Below, piece after piece: positions 1 to 12,700 of a DNA stretch of 64,000 bases. Origin of the DNA: Micromussa lordhowensis (Eukaryota; Cnidaria; Anthozoa; Scleractinia; Lobophylliidae); NCBI GenBank assembly GCA_964020085.1, contig OZ026600.1, positions 31,286,880 through 31,350,879 on the forward strand, written 5' to 3'. The translations under genes and the position numbers were made by a program. Positions within the stretch are counted from its first letter, which is position 1. Each line of letters begins with the position of its first letter. Under the pieces are notes generated by a model, which saw nothing but the letters and a program-made list of their open reading frames with translations, had not been told where the DNA came from and did not search any database.

Positions 1-8
1 CCTCCCCT

Positions 9-555
9 ATGGGGAGGGACTCTCATACGAAAAGCTTGGCAGCGCCGTAGCTAGTAACAGGCCAACCGAGGCACTTTGCCTCGGTCATTTCTTTGGCTTT
101 TGTTGTTTATAGTACCTAATACCTAGGAAGAGAACTCAACCATGGACTGATTGCCTCAATCATGAGTGATTCAGAGACATTGCCTCAGTCAAATTTTTTT
201 TTCTGGCCACGGCCCTGCTTGGGGATGCCCCTCGTCTCGCTCAGGGATATAAATGAAGGATTCTGGTCTCGCTTAGGGTGTTTACGATGAAACGCTACCA
301 CTTCTAGCTTCAAAATATCTTTAAGGGTGCACTCGAAGAAACAATAATCAAAGAAACGCTCTTATTTCCGTTTTTGGCTCTGTTTCTGCCAGGTCTCTGG
401 AGTGCGGTCTACCACCACAGTCTTTCCCGAACAGAGCCTGGTAATCGAGACTATTCTGTTTTCAGTGGTATCTTTTAGGAGTCAAATAAATTAATTAAAT
501 TCAAATTTCCGACGAGCATCTCTGAGCTTTTCATATGGGCATCCCCCGGGCTTTC
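9..555. repeat. Dispersed repeat with inverted GGGACTYTCATAYGAAA ends, copy 1
   Basis: The left end (ggggagggactctcatacga) and right end (gagcttttcatatgggcatc, then cccc) are loosely inverted. Between them are phrases like gtctcgctcagggata and ggtctcgcttagggtg. Same family as 45506-45914 by its ends and its gagac/taggg phrases. No coding potential. Confidence 0.4.
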
Positions 556-799
556 GAGAGTGGTGCTGTAGAACCACTCTATTTTGCCATTTTGTGAACA
601 TGTCAAATGAAACGAACTGTAGCATGCGAGACACTGACTAATTCTGAAATAGTTTGACAGATTTGTCTGCTAGCCTAGTATTTAGTTACAAATATTTGCC
701 CGTTTATTCAGTAGGATCAAACTGCCATTGTTATTAACCCACAAAAAAGTGCTTATTCAATCTACACTGTATAGGATCAAACTGCTATCAATAACTTAC

Positions 800-3700
800 C
801 TCGGTATTGAGTAAAGCACAGCTTCGAACAACGGCCATTATAGTGGTGACACACAACATGACCTGGATAAAAATCAATTTAATCAAGAACTGCTTAGCAC
901 TTGCATCAACAATATCAAAGAATCGATGATCAATTTTCACAACTCGGTTCTGGTGTACAAAAATATTTTCCTTTCTGTTGTCAGTGTGGGGTATTTATTA
1001 AATTTAACAGTTCACTTACTTGAAATCTCCTTCCTTTAGCCTCAGCTGAAATGTTTATAATAAAATTTACAGTAATCATTAAAAGGTTAAGATTTGAAAA
1101 CTTAATTTGCAAAATAAAGTACAATCACCGTCAACCCATTACGGTCATTCCCTAAATTTAATGCAGTTATCTCCTTGATACGGCCATTTTAGTCTGGCCT
1201 AAACAGAAGATCAGTGGGTGATTTCCTTATTTAAAGAATGCCTTAAATACAGCCATACAGTTAATAGAGCCAGATTTTGTGGGCCCCTTGGAGGCAAGTT
1301 TGACAGCATTCCACTGTAGTTGACTTTCACTTTTCTTCTACAGTACATGTACGTAAACGTTTTCTCTAACTATACCCAGCTTATGTCAAATAGTTTGTAC
1401 TGTCACGATCAATAGTGTTGGCATGTGCATTGCTTTTGTGGCATCGCTTATCACAAAGGTCGTGCAGACTTTCATAACAATTAAAACCAAAGTTAAGATT
1501 GTTCTAAAATACAATAACAACATTTAAAAAACAAAAACCACAGGTACAAACCATTTTCAAAGTAAGAAGCTGGATCCTGGTCCATTCCAACAAATGAAAA
1601 AAAATTTTCTGGAGATGAGATTGCCCTGAGATCAACAATAAAAACAAGAATGATACAGTCGAATAAAAGCCAGCGATAAAAAACGACATTTTCATCTCTC
1701 TGAGATCATTTTCAAGTTACAGAAAAAGTTATATACACATATATAAGTACAAATTAAGGTGTGAGAATGTCAATGATAAAATATGTAAATACAGGCGCTA
1801 AAATGTGAGTGTTAAAATAATAAAATACTACATAAATAACTTTGCACGGATTGAATCTGACTGTTTGTTCAAAGTTGGTTTAAGCTCCTTTATAAAGAGC
1901 ATTTCGTAGATCAAGCAGTCGAATTTACTTTGGCACTTTCTCAAGATCTTAAAATCACGATATATGTCACTTGGGACTGTTCCATGTTGTTCTTTAATGT
2001 GATTCCCGATTGAAGACAATCCTTTGTGTTCCTCAACGCGCTGATAGAGGTGTCGGCACGTATACCCGACATAGTTTGCATGGCACAAACCACACTTGTA
2101 ATGGTAAACAACACGTTGTTGGTTAATGATAGGCGGCTTCTTTTCTTTCGGATTGATCTCATGTCCATCTTACGGCTTGCATAAGGATACAGTCGAACTT
2201 TGACTAACTGCCTTCTCTCTACCAACAACAGCCACCTCTCTACAACGGCCGCTTTTTGGGTCCCAGCGGACAGTCCATACATTCACTCTTATTTTAACTT
2301 CTATACAACGGCTACCTCTCCACAATGGCGACAGCCACTAAAACTCGACCCAACCGCCAAATTAAACTCTTGGCAACGGCCAGTTCATCAACGACTGACG
2401 AACGGTGTATACAACACCCACCCGTCAATGGACTCGCTGGATGCTAAAGTTAGCACTTTTTGAAAAACTGTTGCATGCTCAAAGAAAATAAGATGTCAGA
2501 TAACACCCTTAATTCCCCATAACAGCCACCTCTCAACAATGGCCACTTTCCTCTGTCTCCAAGGTGGCCATTGCACTCCAAGGTGGCCAATATTGTCACT
2601 TACCCTTGCATTTTGTCACTAAGCCAGATTTCTCTGATGGGAGTCAACAGTTCAATCAGAAATTCGTTTTGTTTTTCTCTGCTCAGTTTATTGCTGAAAT
2701 TAATAGGAAAAAGCACAAGCAAACACTTCAATTTAAAAGCATAAAAATGCAACTTACACCAAGAAACATGAATTATCATTGATGCTATTAAAAGTACTTT
2801 TCGCTTGCTTCACGTAACCTCTTAAATTACAGTTAAAATCTCCTATCAACAGTTATGTTGACAGAGATAAAGAAAGTTCTTTTAGGGTTTTTTCCACATG
2901 AAATAGTGTCAATTACTATACTAAACAAATGCCTTCATTTTGAGTAATCCAATCATTTACCGGCATGCCACCAAAATATTGTCTTGACAAAGGCAGCCGT
3001 ATCAAAGGAATTCTTAATTTGACTTGGCAATGCCCATATACACGTACGACCATTGAGACAACTTCACTGTAAATGGTACATTAGAGACAAGATACATGAT
3101 TAAGTACTGAGAAAGAGAGAAATTGAAGAGCCCATGATTTGTTTCTGTACATAAAATACATATGTTTGGTTTTTGTGGTTTCTAACTCACTCTAAGTGGG
3201 CCTAGTTTAAAGAGCAGTTGCACAGAATGTGAACATCATCGATTCCAAGCTTAATGCTGTACAGGGCAAGACATTATTACACACCTGGCAATGACTAATG
3301 CTTCAGTTAAAGTGCATCTGTCTTTAACAGGAACTAGTTCTCCTACAAACAAGGACTGAACATGCTGCTTTAGGGCATCAAACACAGGCTAAAAAAGCAA
3401 CCAAATGATAGGTAAGCTTGCAAAATGTTCCAGCTACACATAGTAACAGATGATGAGGACTTTGACCATTTAGGAAGCCAAATACAGTCAAACGTCTATA
3501 AGCGGTTACCCTCCAGAATAGCCATGCAACCGGTAAATACAGGTTGACCGCTTAATTAAAAGAGGTGATCAAAATTTAGTGCATTATGGGGCAAAAAATT
3601 GAACAAGAAAACAAAAGTAAGCGTACAATGTACATTTATTGTTTGTAACACCTTTAATGCGAAATATACCCAAGGAATCTACACACTAGCCTCCAGATTT

Positions 3701-6700
3701 TATAGTTATGTGCTTCGTCATCTTTGCCTTAAAGCGGGTAATTGACAGTTTTAGCATCTCATTTAACATGGAGTGAAAAAATCAGTTATGGTCGTCAGTG
3801 ATTTTGGATTGCATAACTTAATTTGGTGAAGCAAGTCGCTGACTTTATTCAGCGCCAATGAGATTTCTTTGTGACCTTAAAACTGTGCTTTGGTTGACCA
3901 CCTAATGTAACAAGGTGAGGTGAATTACATTAAAATTAGCCAATTGAGAAGTCCAAATGGGGACTGTGTCCACTTAATAGATGTGGCAGCTTAATGGAGG
4001 TCAAATATACAGTAAATAATATGTGAAAAGAATTTCGGGAATTAAAATAATGACCCCTTAATAGAAGATAACTGCTTAGCAGAGGGCTGCTTAATAGAGG
4101 TTTGACTGTAGTTTACTAGTTTTAACAAGCAAAATCGTACCACAAGCAGCTCTCCAAAACTTTTGCAAATTTTTATGACTGCACTGCACGCATGCCGACG
4201 GGCATGGAGAACATCAGGACTCCAGGGACCCTATAATCAAAATAATTAACTCATGGTCACAAGATCCTTAACAGTGATTGGCCACCTGAGCAGGCAAGAT
4301 GCAGCTATTTTCTGTCCTGCTCAGAAGTAACCACTGTGTCCTGCAAAAACTGGTGTTCTTTATGCCACATAATAAGAGAATCTTTGTCTAAATTATTTAT
4401 AGCATTAGCATAAGCGATATGGTTTCTGATGGAGCTACGAAAACATTAGTTCTGATTATTGAAATGGCACAGCACGATTCAATGACCCAAGGAGTTTGAG
4501 CCCGATATATTGAAGACTTTTTGTGACATGGGTTTAAAAACCAGATATTTTGCAGCTTTTGGAAGCCAATTTCTCCTCGAAATATTACACCCAAAGAGCC
4601 AAACATTTCTTTCAATACTAAGTTGCACAAGGTCTTTACATGTTTGTAGTCAAATTGTGTCTACCATGATGCCTTCTCTGCACTAAGTCGTGCATTAATG
4701 ATGAAAAATGTTAACAATGACCTCAGCAAATATTCACCTAGATAAATCATTAATTTACTAACAGACTTAGTTTGGTCAAGGTGGCTGAAAAATTACCTTA
4801 TTCTTTTTTGGATATGCTTGCGGTCCTTAGCTAAGTCTTAGTCCATAAACACACAAAAAAAGAACTTCTTGGAAAAAAAATTCTGCCATCTTGACCGCAT
4901 GCTTGGTCAACAACCCACATAGCCGACTTTCATTTTTTATTCAGATTGTCTTTCAACAGTTTCAAATTAAAGTAATTAAAAAACAAAAGACTTATATTAT
5001 ACATACCTTTGGATCACCAGTCGTGTTAAACAGAATCACTTGAAACATCTACAGAAGAAAATATTACAAAATAGTAAATGATGCGCAATCAACAAAGCAT
5101 AGAACAAAAATATTGATCAGTTGGCAAACATTTCTGCATGCTTTGCAGTCTGACATGAAGGTTTCGCTATCTTTCAAGTTTGCTACGTTCGAGTTTGCTA
5201 CATGTATGTTCACTACCCACAACTTCCAGTTCGATACCTACTTTAAAATGTATTTAATTTGCATAAACTACTATCGATAAAACCAAATATTTTGCGAAAA
5301 AAAAACATATAGACCTAAGACTTAATGCACATTTAGATTATTCCTCGTTCTTCCATCCACTGCCAAGCCAACTCAGTTAGCCGAAGAAGTGAACTCGGCC
5401 TGTGGAGTAGTGAACATGTAACTTAGGGTTAGGGTTTGGGTTAGGCTAGGGTTAGGTAACAACACTGGCATGAACTGATAATCACTACCAGATTTTTGCT
5501 AAAAACAGAATGGGTCTGAAGTGTTGCTATTTTAGAGTGTATTTAAAGAAAGTCACATAATTTACCAAAACACTTTCATCCCAACTTCAAAATTACTAGT
5601 CCTAACTGATCACTCTGACTGGATTTTTAGTTAATGTTGAGAAGGTGAGGGTTAATCAAGATATAACATACTCATGTCCCTTAGTTGATCTTTTTCAATT
5701 TTCTCCTCACATGACTGATTGACAGTATATAGAAATAATTATTGTAAGGAGAAATTCTGGGGGCGAATTTGCTCTATTATAGTTAGTTTACCTTTTTAAG
5801 GACGTCCATCACTAAGTCTTTGTTGTATGTCAGGAAAGGATAAAGTGCTTGAGTAGCATCAGTCACACTAGACAATACATCGGGCACCTGTTGAGAAATT
5901 ATTTCAAATGAACTTTGACCATGACCTCTAAAGGGAGGCAGCAAGACTGGTCTTGTAATCCAAAGATGACTATGCCAGCAAATACATGGATACATTACTT
6001 GCAAAAATTTTGGACGATTTTAAGTTCAGACCAAAAAACTGTCCAAACTTTTTAAGCATCTGAAATTTTAACTGTCCAAAATATTTGCAGTACAGTATGA
6101 AACATTTAAATAGCTCCAAAGCCACCAGTTGCCTTCATGGAGTGACCTCTAGTCGAGACACTGCTTTAGATACAAAATTTCTTGATAGAACATAATTTTT
6201 TTCTTATTTTCCTGTCGGTGTATCTGTAAAACCTTGACGGTGCAGTAAAACTAACATTTTCACAGATGTTATTTCAGTCCAGGAGCCCATTTGATAGGCA
6301 TAAATTTACATTTTAGCAAGTATGTTTCACCAAAGTGTCCAAACATTTTGTCTGACTTTTGACCAAAGTGCAATAAAAAGGGTACGAAAATTAAACATCC
6401 ACAAATGGTCCAAAAATTTTAAGTCCAAAACATTTTCAACATACTGTACCCAAACAGGCAAGAATTAAGGAGAAAGACTTACAGCTAATCTAAATACGTA
6501 TTTGCTCATACCTTTGAGTCAACTGCTAAAGTTGTCTGGATGCATTTCCTGACCAGTTCAACAAATGCCACAGATGTTTCTCGAAATGTCACCTGGCCAT
6601 GAATGATCTCCTACGAGTGACAAGTGAACATGACGAGTCAACCCTTTTTAACATCATCACATACAGTGTAATACACAAATTAAACCATCACATTCATATC

Positions 6701-9700
6701 ACATTAAAACACCAAATTCTTGTATTTGTACAGTGAAAAAACAACAGACATTGATGGTGTGAATGAACTCAAAATTAATTTTAACAGCAGTACTCCAATT
6801 TTTTATGCTCATCAAAACAAAGAAAATTTAAAAAAATTACTGCAAGTTCTCTGTATGAAACAGTCACAGAAACAGTTACAGTTAGAGAAAAACTAATCAA
6901 CAACCTTACTGCAACTTTCAATAATATGCCGGGACTCTAAAATTCAAAGCTCAACAGCTGCATTTTTCCCTACCATCAATCAAATGTTCAGCGGCTCCTC
7001 CCAATTTCCGTCTTCAGCCGAGGGCACGGTAATCGAATCAAATCGTTGAGCACAGTTGAGACAACATAGTCGGAAACTGGGAGGAGCTGCCGAACATTTG
7101 ATTGACGGTAGCAAAAACGCATTTGTCGGTTGGGCTTTGAATTTTAGAGTCAGCATGTTATTGAAATGCGCAGTAATATGTTTTGTACCTAAGACAAGTG
7201 ACAGTTGGTATGACTACTTAGTAGTTGGAGGAAAGTGGTTTGAGAGCTCAGCAATATTCTTTGTTCCATGTTTGTGTTCAGTTCTCTGACCTTGAAAATG
7301 TGCAATTAGCTCAAGCTGGATAATTGTGCAGGCCAGGGTCATTAACCTTGCAAAGTAAATCTTAGCTTCATTTGCCTTTGTAACTAAGAGACGTGTGTCT
7401 ACTAACCTCATAATTCTCCACTTTAAAAAATCTGGACATCACTGAATCCAAAAAGCGAGTAAGCCCATCCCACTCATGTATCATCTTCTCTGTTTCACCT
7501 GTACTGACTGAAAAAAAAAAAAGGTCTGCAGCCCGTACTTGTGTAAGCTTTCATACATGATACTAGTACAGGTTTCTGCACGGAAGCAAATGTTGTGGTA
7601 AAGGAGGAGTAAAGTAAGCCCTGCAAACAGCCATTCTGGTTAGTTTTTTTTTGGTGGTTAGAGTCGGGGCTGGTCTCATGTGAACAAATTCAGAGCTACA
7701 GAAGCAGCAGGGACCTAGGGTTAACTCTTGCCGGTACTAATGTTATACTCCTCTGGTATTACGTAATCAAGCACTCAGGAAGCATGGTACAGTTTTATTG
7801 CTGGTTTTCACTGTCACGCAACGAAAAAATGAAATCAAAACTATTGAATAAAAACAGTCAAGAATTGGTGATATTATAGGAGATTAATAGCTTATCTACT
7901 TTGCCGAGTCTCAGATCTTTGTGATGCTTTGTACTTGAGCTAGCCTTCAAAATGTTTTACACAAATTTATAAAGCTCAGTATGGAAACGCCATAGTTGTG
8001 TCCTGGAGAGGGACACAGTAATGGCGGCCGGAAATCAATGAAAACATCTGGAATTGAATTTTGCTATAAAAATCAACCCGTTCGCCATTTTGAGCTAGCA
8101 GATATTCACATTAACACTTTTCACAATACCACAACAGTTTAGATTGCTAAAAATCACTGAATGAGTAATTTTTTCAGGCATACGTGACACATTCTAGGCC
8201 ATCTTTGATATCCTGTGGCGTGAAAACACCGAATTTCAAAATGCCCTACTATAAAAACGAAGGTTGCTATTGAACTGAAAACCTTCAAAAGTAAATATAT
8301 TTACCATGTTTAATGACCAAAGAAAGCTGAAAACTCAGGGGCTCAGTGATTTTACATTTTAGAATATTGATGACGTCACATGAAAACCAAGAATATTATT
8401 ATTACTGAACAGAGGGTAATAGACAACTACCATAGATCCTTAGATCAGCAAATGTTTAATAATGAGCCTTCATTGTCCCCAAATTGCCACTTAAAATGCC
8501 TTCTGAGAACAAGTTCCCTGCACTCTTTTCCAACGTCCATCAGCTGGTACAAGAAGCTCTTAATTTTTTTGAGGGTACAAAACTCTCTTTAGCCCTTGAC
8601 TCAGTTAATAATCAGAAGGTTTCATTCGATCATTGGATTGTGTTTGTTTTTCAATAAATGACATTACATGTACTTTACATTGTGTACAACAATGATTAAA
8701 AATACTCTAGATACTAGTCTGTTAAGAAACACTTGAAAACTTAACGTGCAAGCCAATTGCCAACACTGTTTAAGAATGCACTGCACCAGTATTGCAGAGG
8801 TCATGGGTTCGAATCCCGTTCAAGTCTGAATTTTTTCAGGCTTTAATATCACAACTGCTTAAGTTGTGTTCATAACTGTTTATATAAGAATATAATTTAA
8901 TATGTACTTTCTCCATTACCCTTGTGTTGTTAGAAAACCCAGTGAAGAGTATCTAATGACAGTACAAATGAACACTTCAAGCATTTTTATCATTGACATC
9001 TAGGTGTACAAATTATTGTAAGTAATGCATCACAGATTACTTTTATTGCAAAGTAACATACGTTGCACATCAGCTGCAGGAGTTTGTGTCGCCCGCTGTA
9101 ACAACCAATCAGCTCCATACAGGAAAGTATCCACAGGGTGTATCATTGTCATATGACGAATGATGTCCATGATTTCTCCTCGCACCTCTGAAACGGGACA
9201 TTAAGATGGCTTTAATACAGTATATTTCTCAGGCCTACATCAATTATCAAACACCTCTTAGTGGCATAGCTAGGGGATCCTGGGGTGCGCGTGACCCCCC
9301 CTTTTTGTAACCCTTTTTAAGCAAACAATCTACAACAGGTGGCAAAATCAACATGACAATCTGGTGAGTACCCTCACTTCGACACAGTGTGACCCTCACC
9401 CCCCCCCCCCCTTTAAAAAATCCTGGCGATGCCCCTGCCTCTGGAGGCTTGCAATTTACTGAGCTATTTTTAATTTAGTTCCTAAGCATACTACCAGTGC
9501 GCTGTTAAGTGGTTTTTGATATATATATGAAGAAAGTTTGATTGTTGGTTCAAAAAATGTAGATACACTGTATACAGGGTGGCTCATGATAACAGAATGA
9601 GAAACTGTATCTCAGTTGAGGTACCACTTATTTATTTATTTTAACAATATTTATGTATGATATTTTCTCATGGTTGATGGTTTATGTATGATATTTTCTC

Positions 9701-12700
9701 ATGATGGTTGGGCATCCTATCCAGGGGCATAATTAATGTACTCAAATAGTCACTTCATGCTATCCATGGTAGAGTCTTCAAACCAAGCCAAGTGACCCAT
9801 CAAACTGACGCTTATCACCAGCTTCTGTTGCATGAAGTGACTAGAAGTATATCTGCTCCCCCTGGATGATGGGATGCTGGTGTATCACAGGCTAGGGTTA
9901 TCCCCCGCATTAAGTTCGCCAGTACCCATTTATACACCTGGGTGGAGAGAGGCACCATGAGAGTAAATTGTCTTGCCAAATAACACAACACAATATCCCC
10001 AGCCAGGTGCCAAACCCAAACCACCACCACGCTTCCCACATGCTATCCATAGCTGTTGTGCGACTTGTTTTATATATAGACTTAAGTTCGCTCTTCCATA
10101 CAACTACCATTTAACAGTTATATCTAACACAATGGAAATGTTCAACTGAAATCTTTTTCAAACACTTACGGCCATTAACAGAGGTGAATTCTCTCTCGCT
10201 GTTGAAGTCTTCCCTGTTAAAAACACTTCCTGGTGAGTTTTCCTCTTCTGGATCACCAACCTGAAGAGAACATCATGTACATGTACTGATTACTGGTGCT
10301 CCTTATAACAAAGTTATGTAGTAAAGCAAACATGAAAGACCATGTCTGACCGCATTTCCAAGCACAGAGAAGGGCATTAAAAATATGACACATAGCAGAA
10401 CATGTTGGAGGAACTTGGACTAAGCTGTTTGGAAATATGGTCAACCACAGTCTTGAGTACATGTTTGACATACATGTATTGTCTCAGTTAAAAACTAAAA
10501 CCAAGGAGAAAACAAAGAAATAAAACTGCAAAAGTCTATAGTTTTAGATGCTAATTAAGAACACTTTTTGCATCAGATCACATGATCTGCAAATTTTGAG
10601 GCCTAGGAACTAGGCAAGTCACGGTCATTAATTTCTTAATTTAAACTTGATGAATTAATAATAATAGAAAGAGATTGAGAAGTGCGGTATCATGTCTAAT
10701 GAAAATGACATCACCATCTGCTACAGTATTATTATTATGGCCACCTCATTACATGTATGTTTAGTCAGTTGATTACTTGTTAGTACATGATCTTAGATAA
10801 TTTCTGTAAATAAATTATTTCTTTCCATATATTTTGTCGCATTTTGTGTCAAAAACCCTTCAGCATGTAACACCTTACTCAAGGAAGTAATGAATCAATT
10901 GAAATTAAAGCAATGATAAGATGCACATCACCATCATCATCATTTTATTAATTTAATTAGTAAAGCAGGTTACAAAAATTGGCAGCCAATGAGGCTGATG
11001 GGGATTTACTATTAACCAATAAAATGATCATTTATGAGGAGTAACTGATTATACATGTATTTAAACACATTGTACATGTACCTTGTAAAGTTTAGCTTTA
11101 GCTATTTCCAAAAGGGATGGAAATATTGCCTGAAATATATCATCCTTGGCAATAACAGGATTTCTTAAGAATGAAAGCCACAGTCCATTTGTCAAGTGGG
11201 GCAGTGTCTGGAAATAACAGCAAAGACAATTACTTCTGAGAAACAACTCTAAAAGTATACTGATCATGGTAATAAATTTTTACTGATACCACTCCAACAG
11301 TGTGCTACAGCCATGGTCGTTCAGTGCAAAGGAAAAACCCAACTAACATACCAAGCTTTCATGCTTTGAGAATGCTATCAGCGCTTCTAAATACTGTCTG
11401 AAGTTTGGTGGTCTTTCTTTAGGCTTGTCAGCATTCTAAACATACAGAAAATTGAGGAAAAGAACTACCGGCAAACATACATTTGTAAATCATTAAACAA
11501 TCAATTATAATAATTACCAGAAACTACATGTAAAGGTGTACAGATAATTTACTTATCAATGATTATTTTAGCTTATCATTCAATTTTAGACAAAATTTTA
11601 ATGCACTACAGCTGACTAAACTAATATTACTTAAGACAGATTCCACTCAAAATTCAAGCAATACAGTACAGGTAAGTGCAAATTATTTACTAAAAATATA
11701 CAAGTTCATAGCATGGTAATGTTTGAATATTATTTGAAATATCTCTATCACTTTAATTTATTAATTCATTTCTCTGAGGGACCCCATAATTATATTCTCA
11801 AGCATTCTTAGGTAAGTTATTGCAAAACATCATTAGATAAGAATGTAGCCTCCTACGCAGACGCTCTTTGGGCTCGTCACGCAATATTCCTCCCCCACGA
11901 ACGTCTGCTGAAGCCAAGGGGACATTCCTTTCCCTTTGTTTGCTTGCGTCCCGGTTTGGACTCAAAGATCAGCTGGAGATCACGTGAAAATTACTTTAGA
12001 GCCAATCGGCGTCGGCTTATTATGTAATTAAAAGCTAATAATAAACTGAACAGGCTCCCTTGGGGTGAGAAGTACAACTCGAACTGTTGCATTCTCACGT
12101 ACAGCAACGTCAACGTTTTCAAATTTACTATGCAGTTTTTCTATAGCTAATCCAGTCCGCGTTCGTAGATATACGAGCACTTCATCTTTTTCACATGAAA
12201 TCAAGGTAAACTATAGTTTCTCGATGGGGATTTAAACAGATTATCGTAACTGTCCCACCACGGTCTCACACACTCAATGAAAGGACACGCTCAGCTGCAC
12301 GCTAGTATTTTTGCGCTTTGCGATCATTTCAAGTAGACTTTCCGCAGGCTTCCAGCATTTGATAGAAACCAGCCATGCAAATGAATGTCCGTGTACGAAC
12401 ATGTCCATCCTTTTCTTCACGTATTAAATACTTTACAGCTTCTTGCCGATAACGTCCAGATAATCGTTGAAAGGTCACGTTGGTACCTGTAGATTAACAC
12501 TGATTAACAAAGACGAGCACATTTTTCTTCACGAAATATTCCATAGCTTCTCGCTGAAAAGGATTCAAATCAACGATTTTGGAAGTCTTGCAAACCCGTT
12601 GGAAGGCCACGCAAATATCCGCCATTCTTACAATGTCGCACGCGAAAATTGATCAAGGTTCAAAGTTCGCTGCCTTGATCGGGAAGTCCGCTGTGATTGG

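Noticed and set aside
1504..1695. 63-codon minus-strand hydrophobic frame
   Set aside because: The same DNA read in another frame is XPO5 exon 21, which matches FxxFVGMDQ and fits the phase.
2961..3066. Possible XPO5 exon (tttacag acceptor, gtaaat donor, 106 bp, phase-compatible with exons 19 and 23)
   Set aside because: Its translation (SEVVSMVVRVYGHCQ...) does not match XPO5. Exons at 2604-2693, 1552-1625 and 1020-1045 match in sequence and close the same phase gap.
8775..8850. tRNA gene suggested by the GGTTCGAATCC box
   Set aside because: No acceptor stem or anticodon arm can be formed, and a similar sequence occurs inverted at 13658-13783, so it is a SINE.
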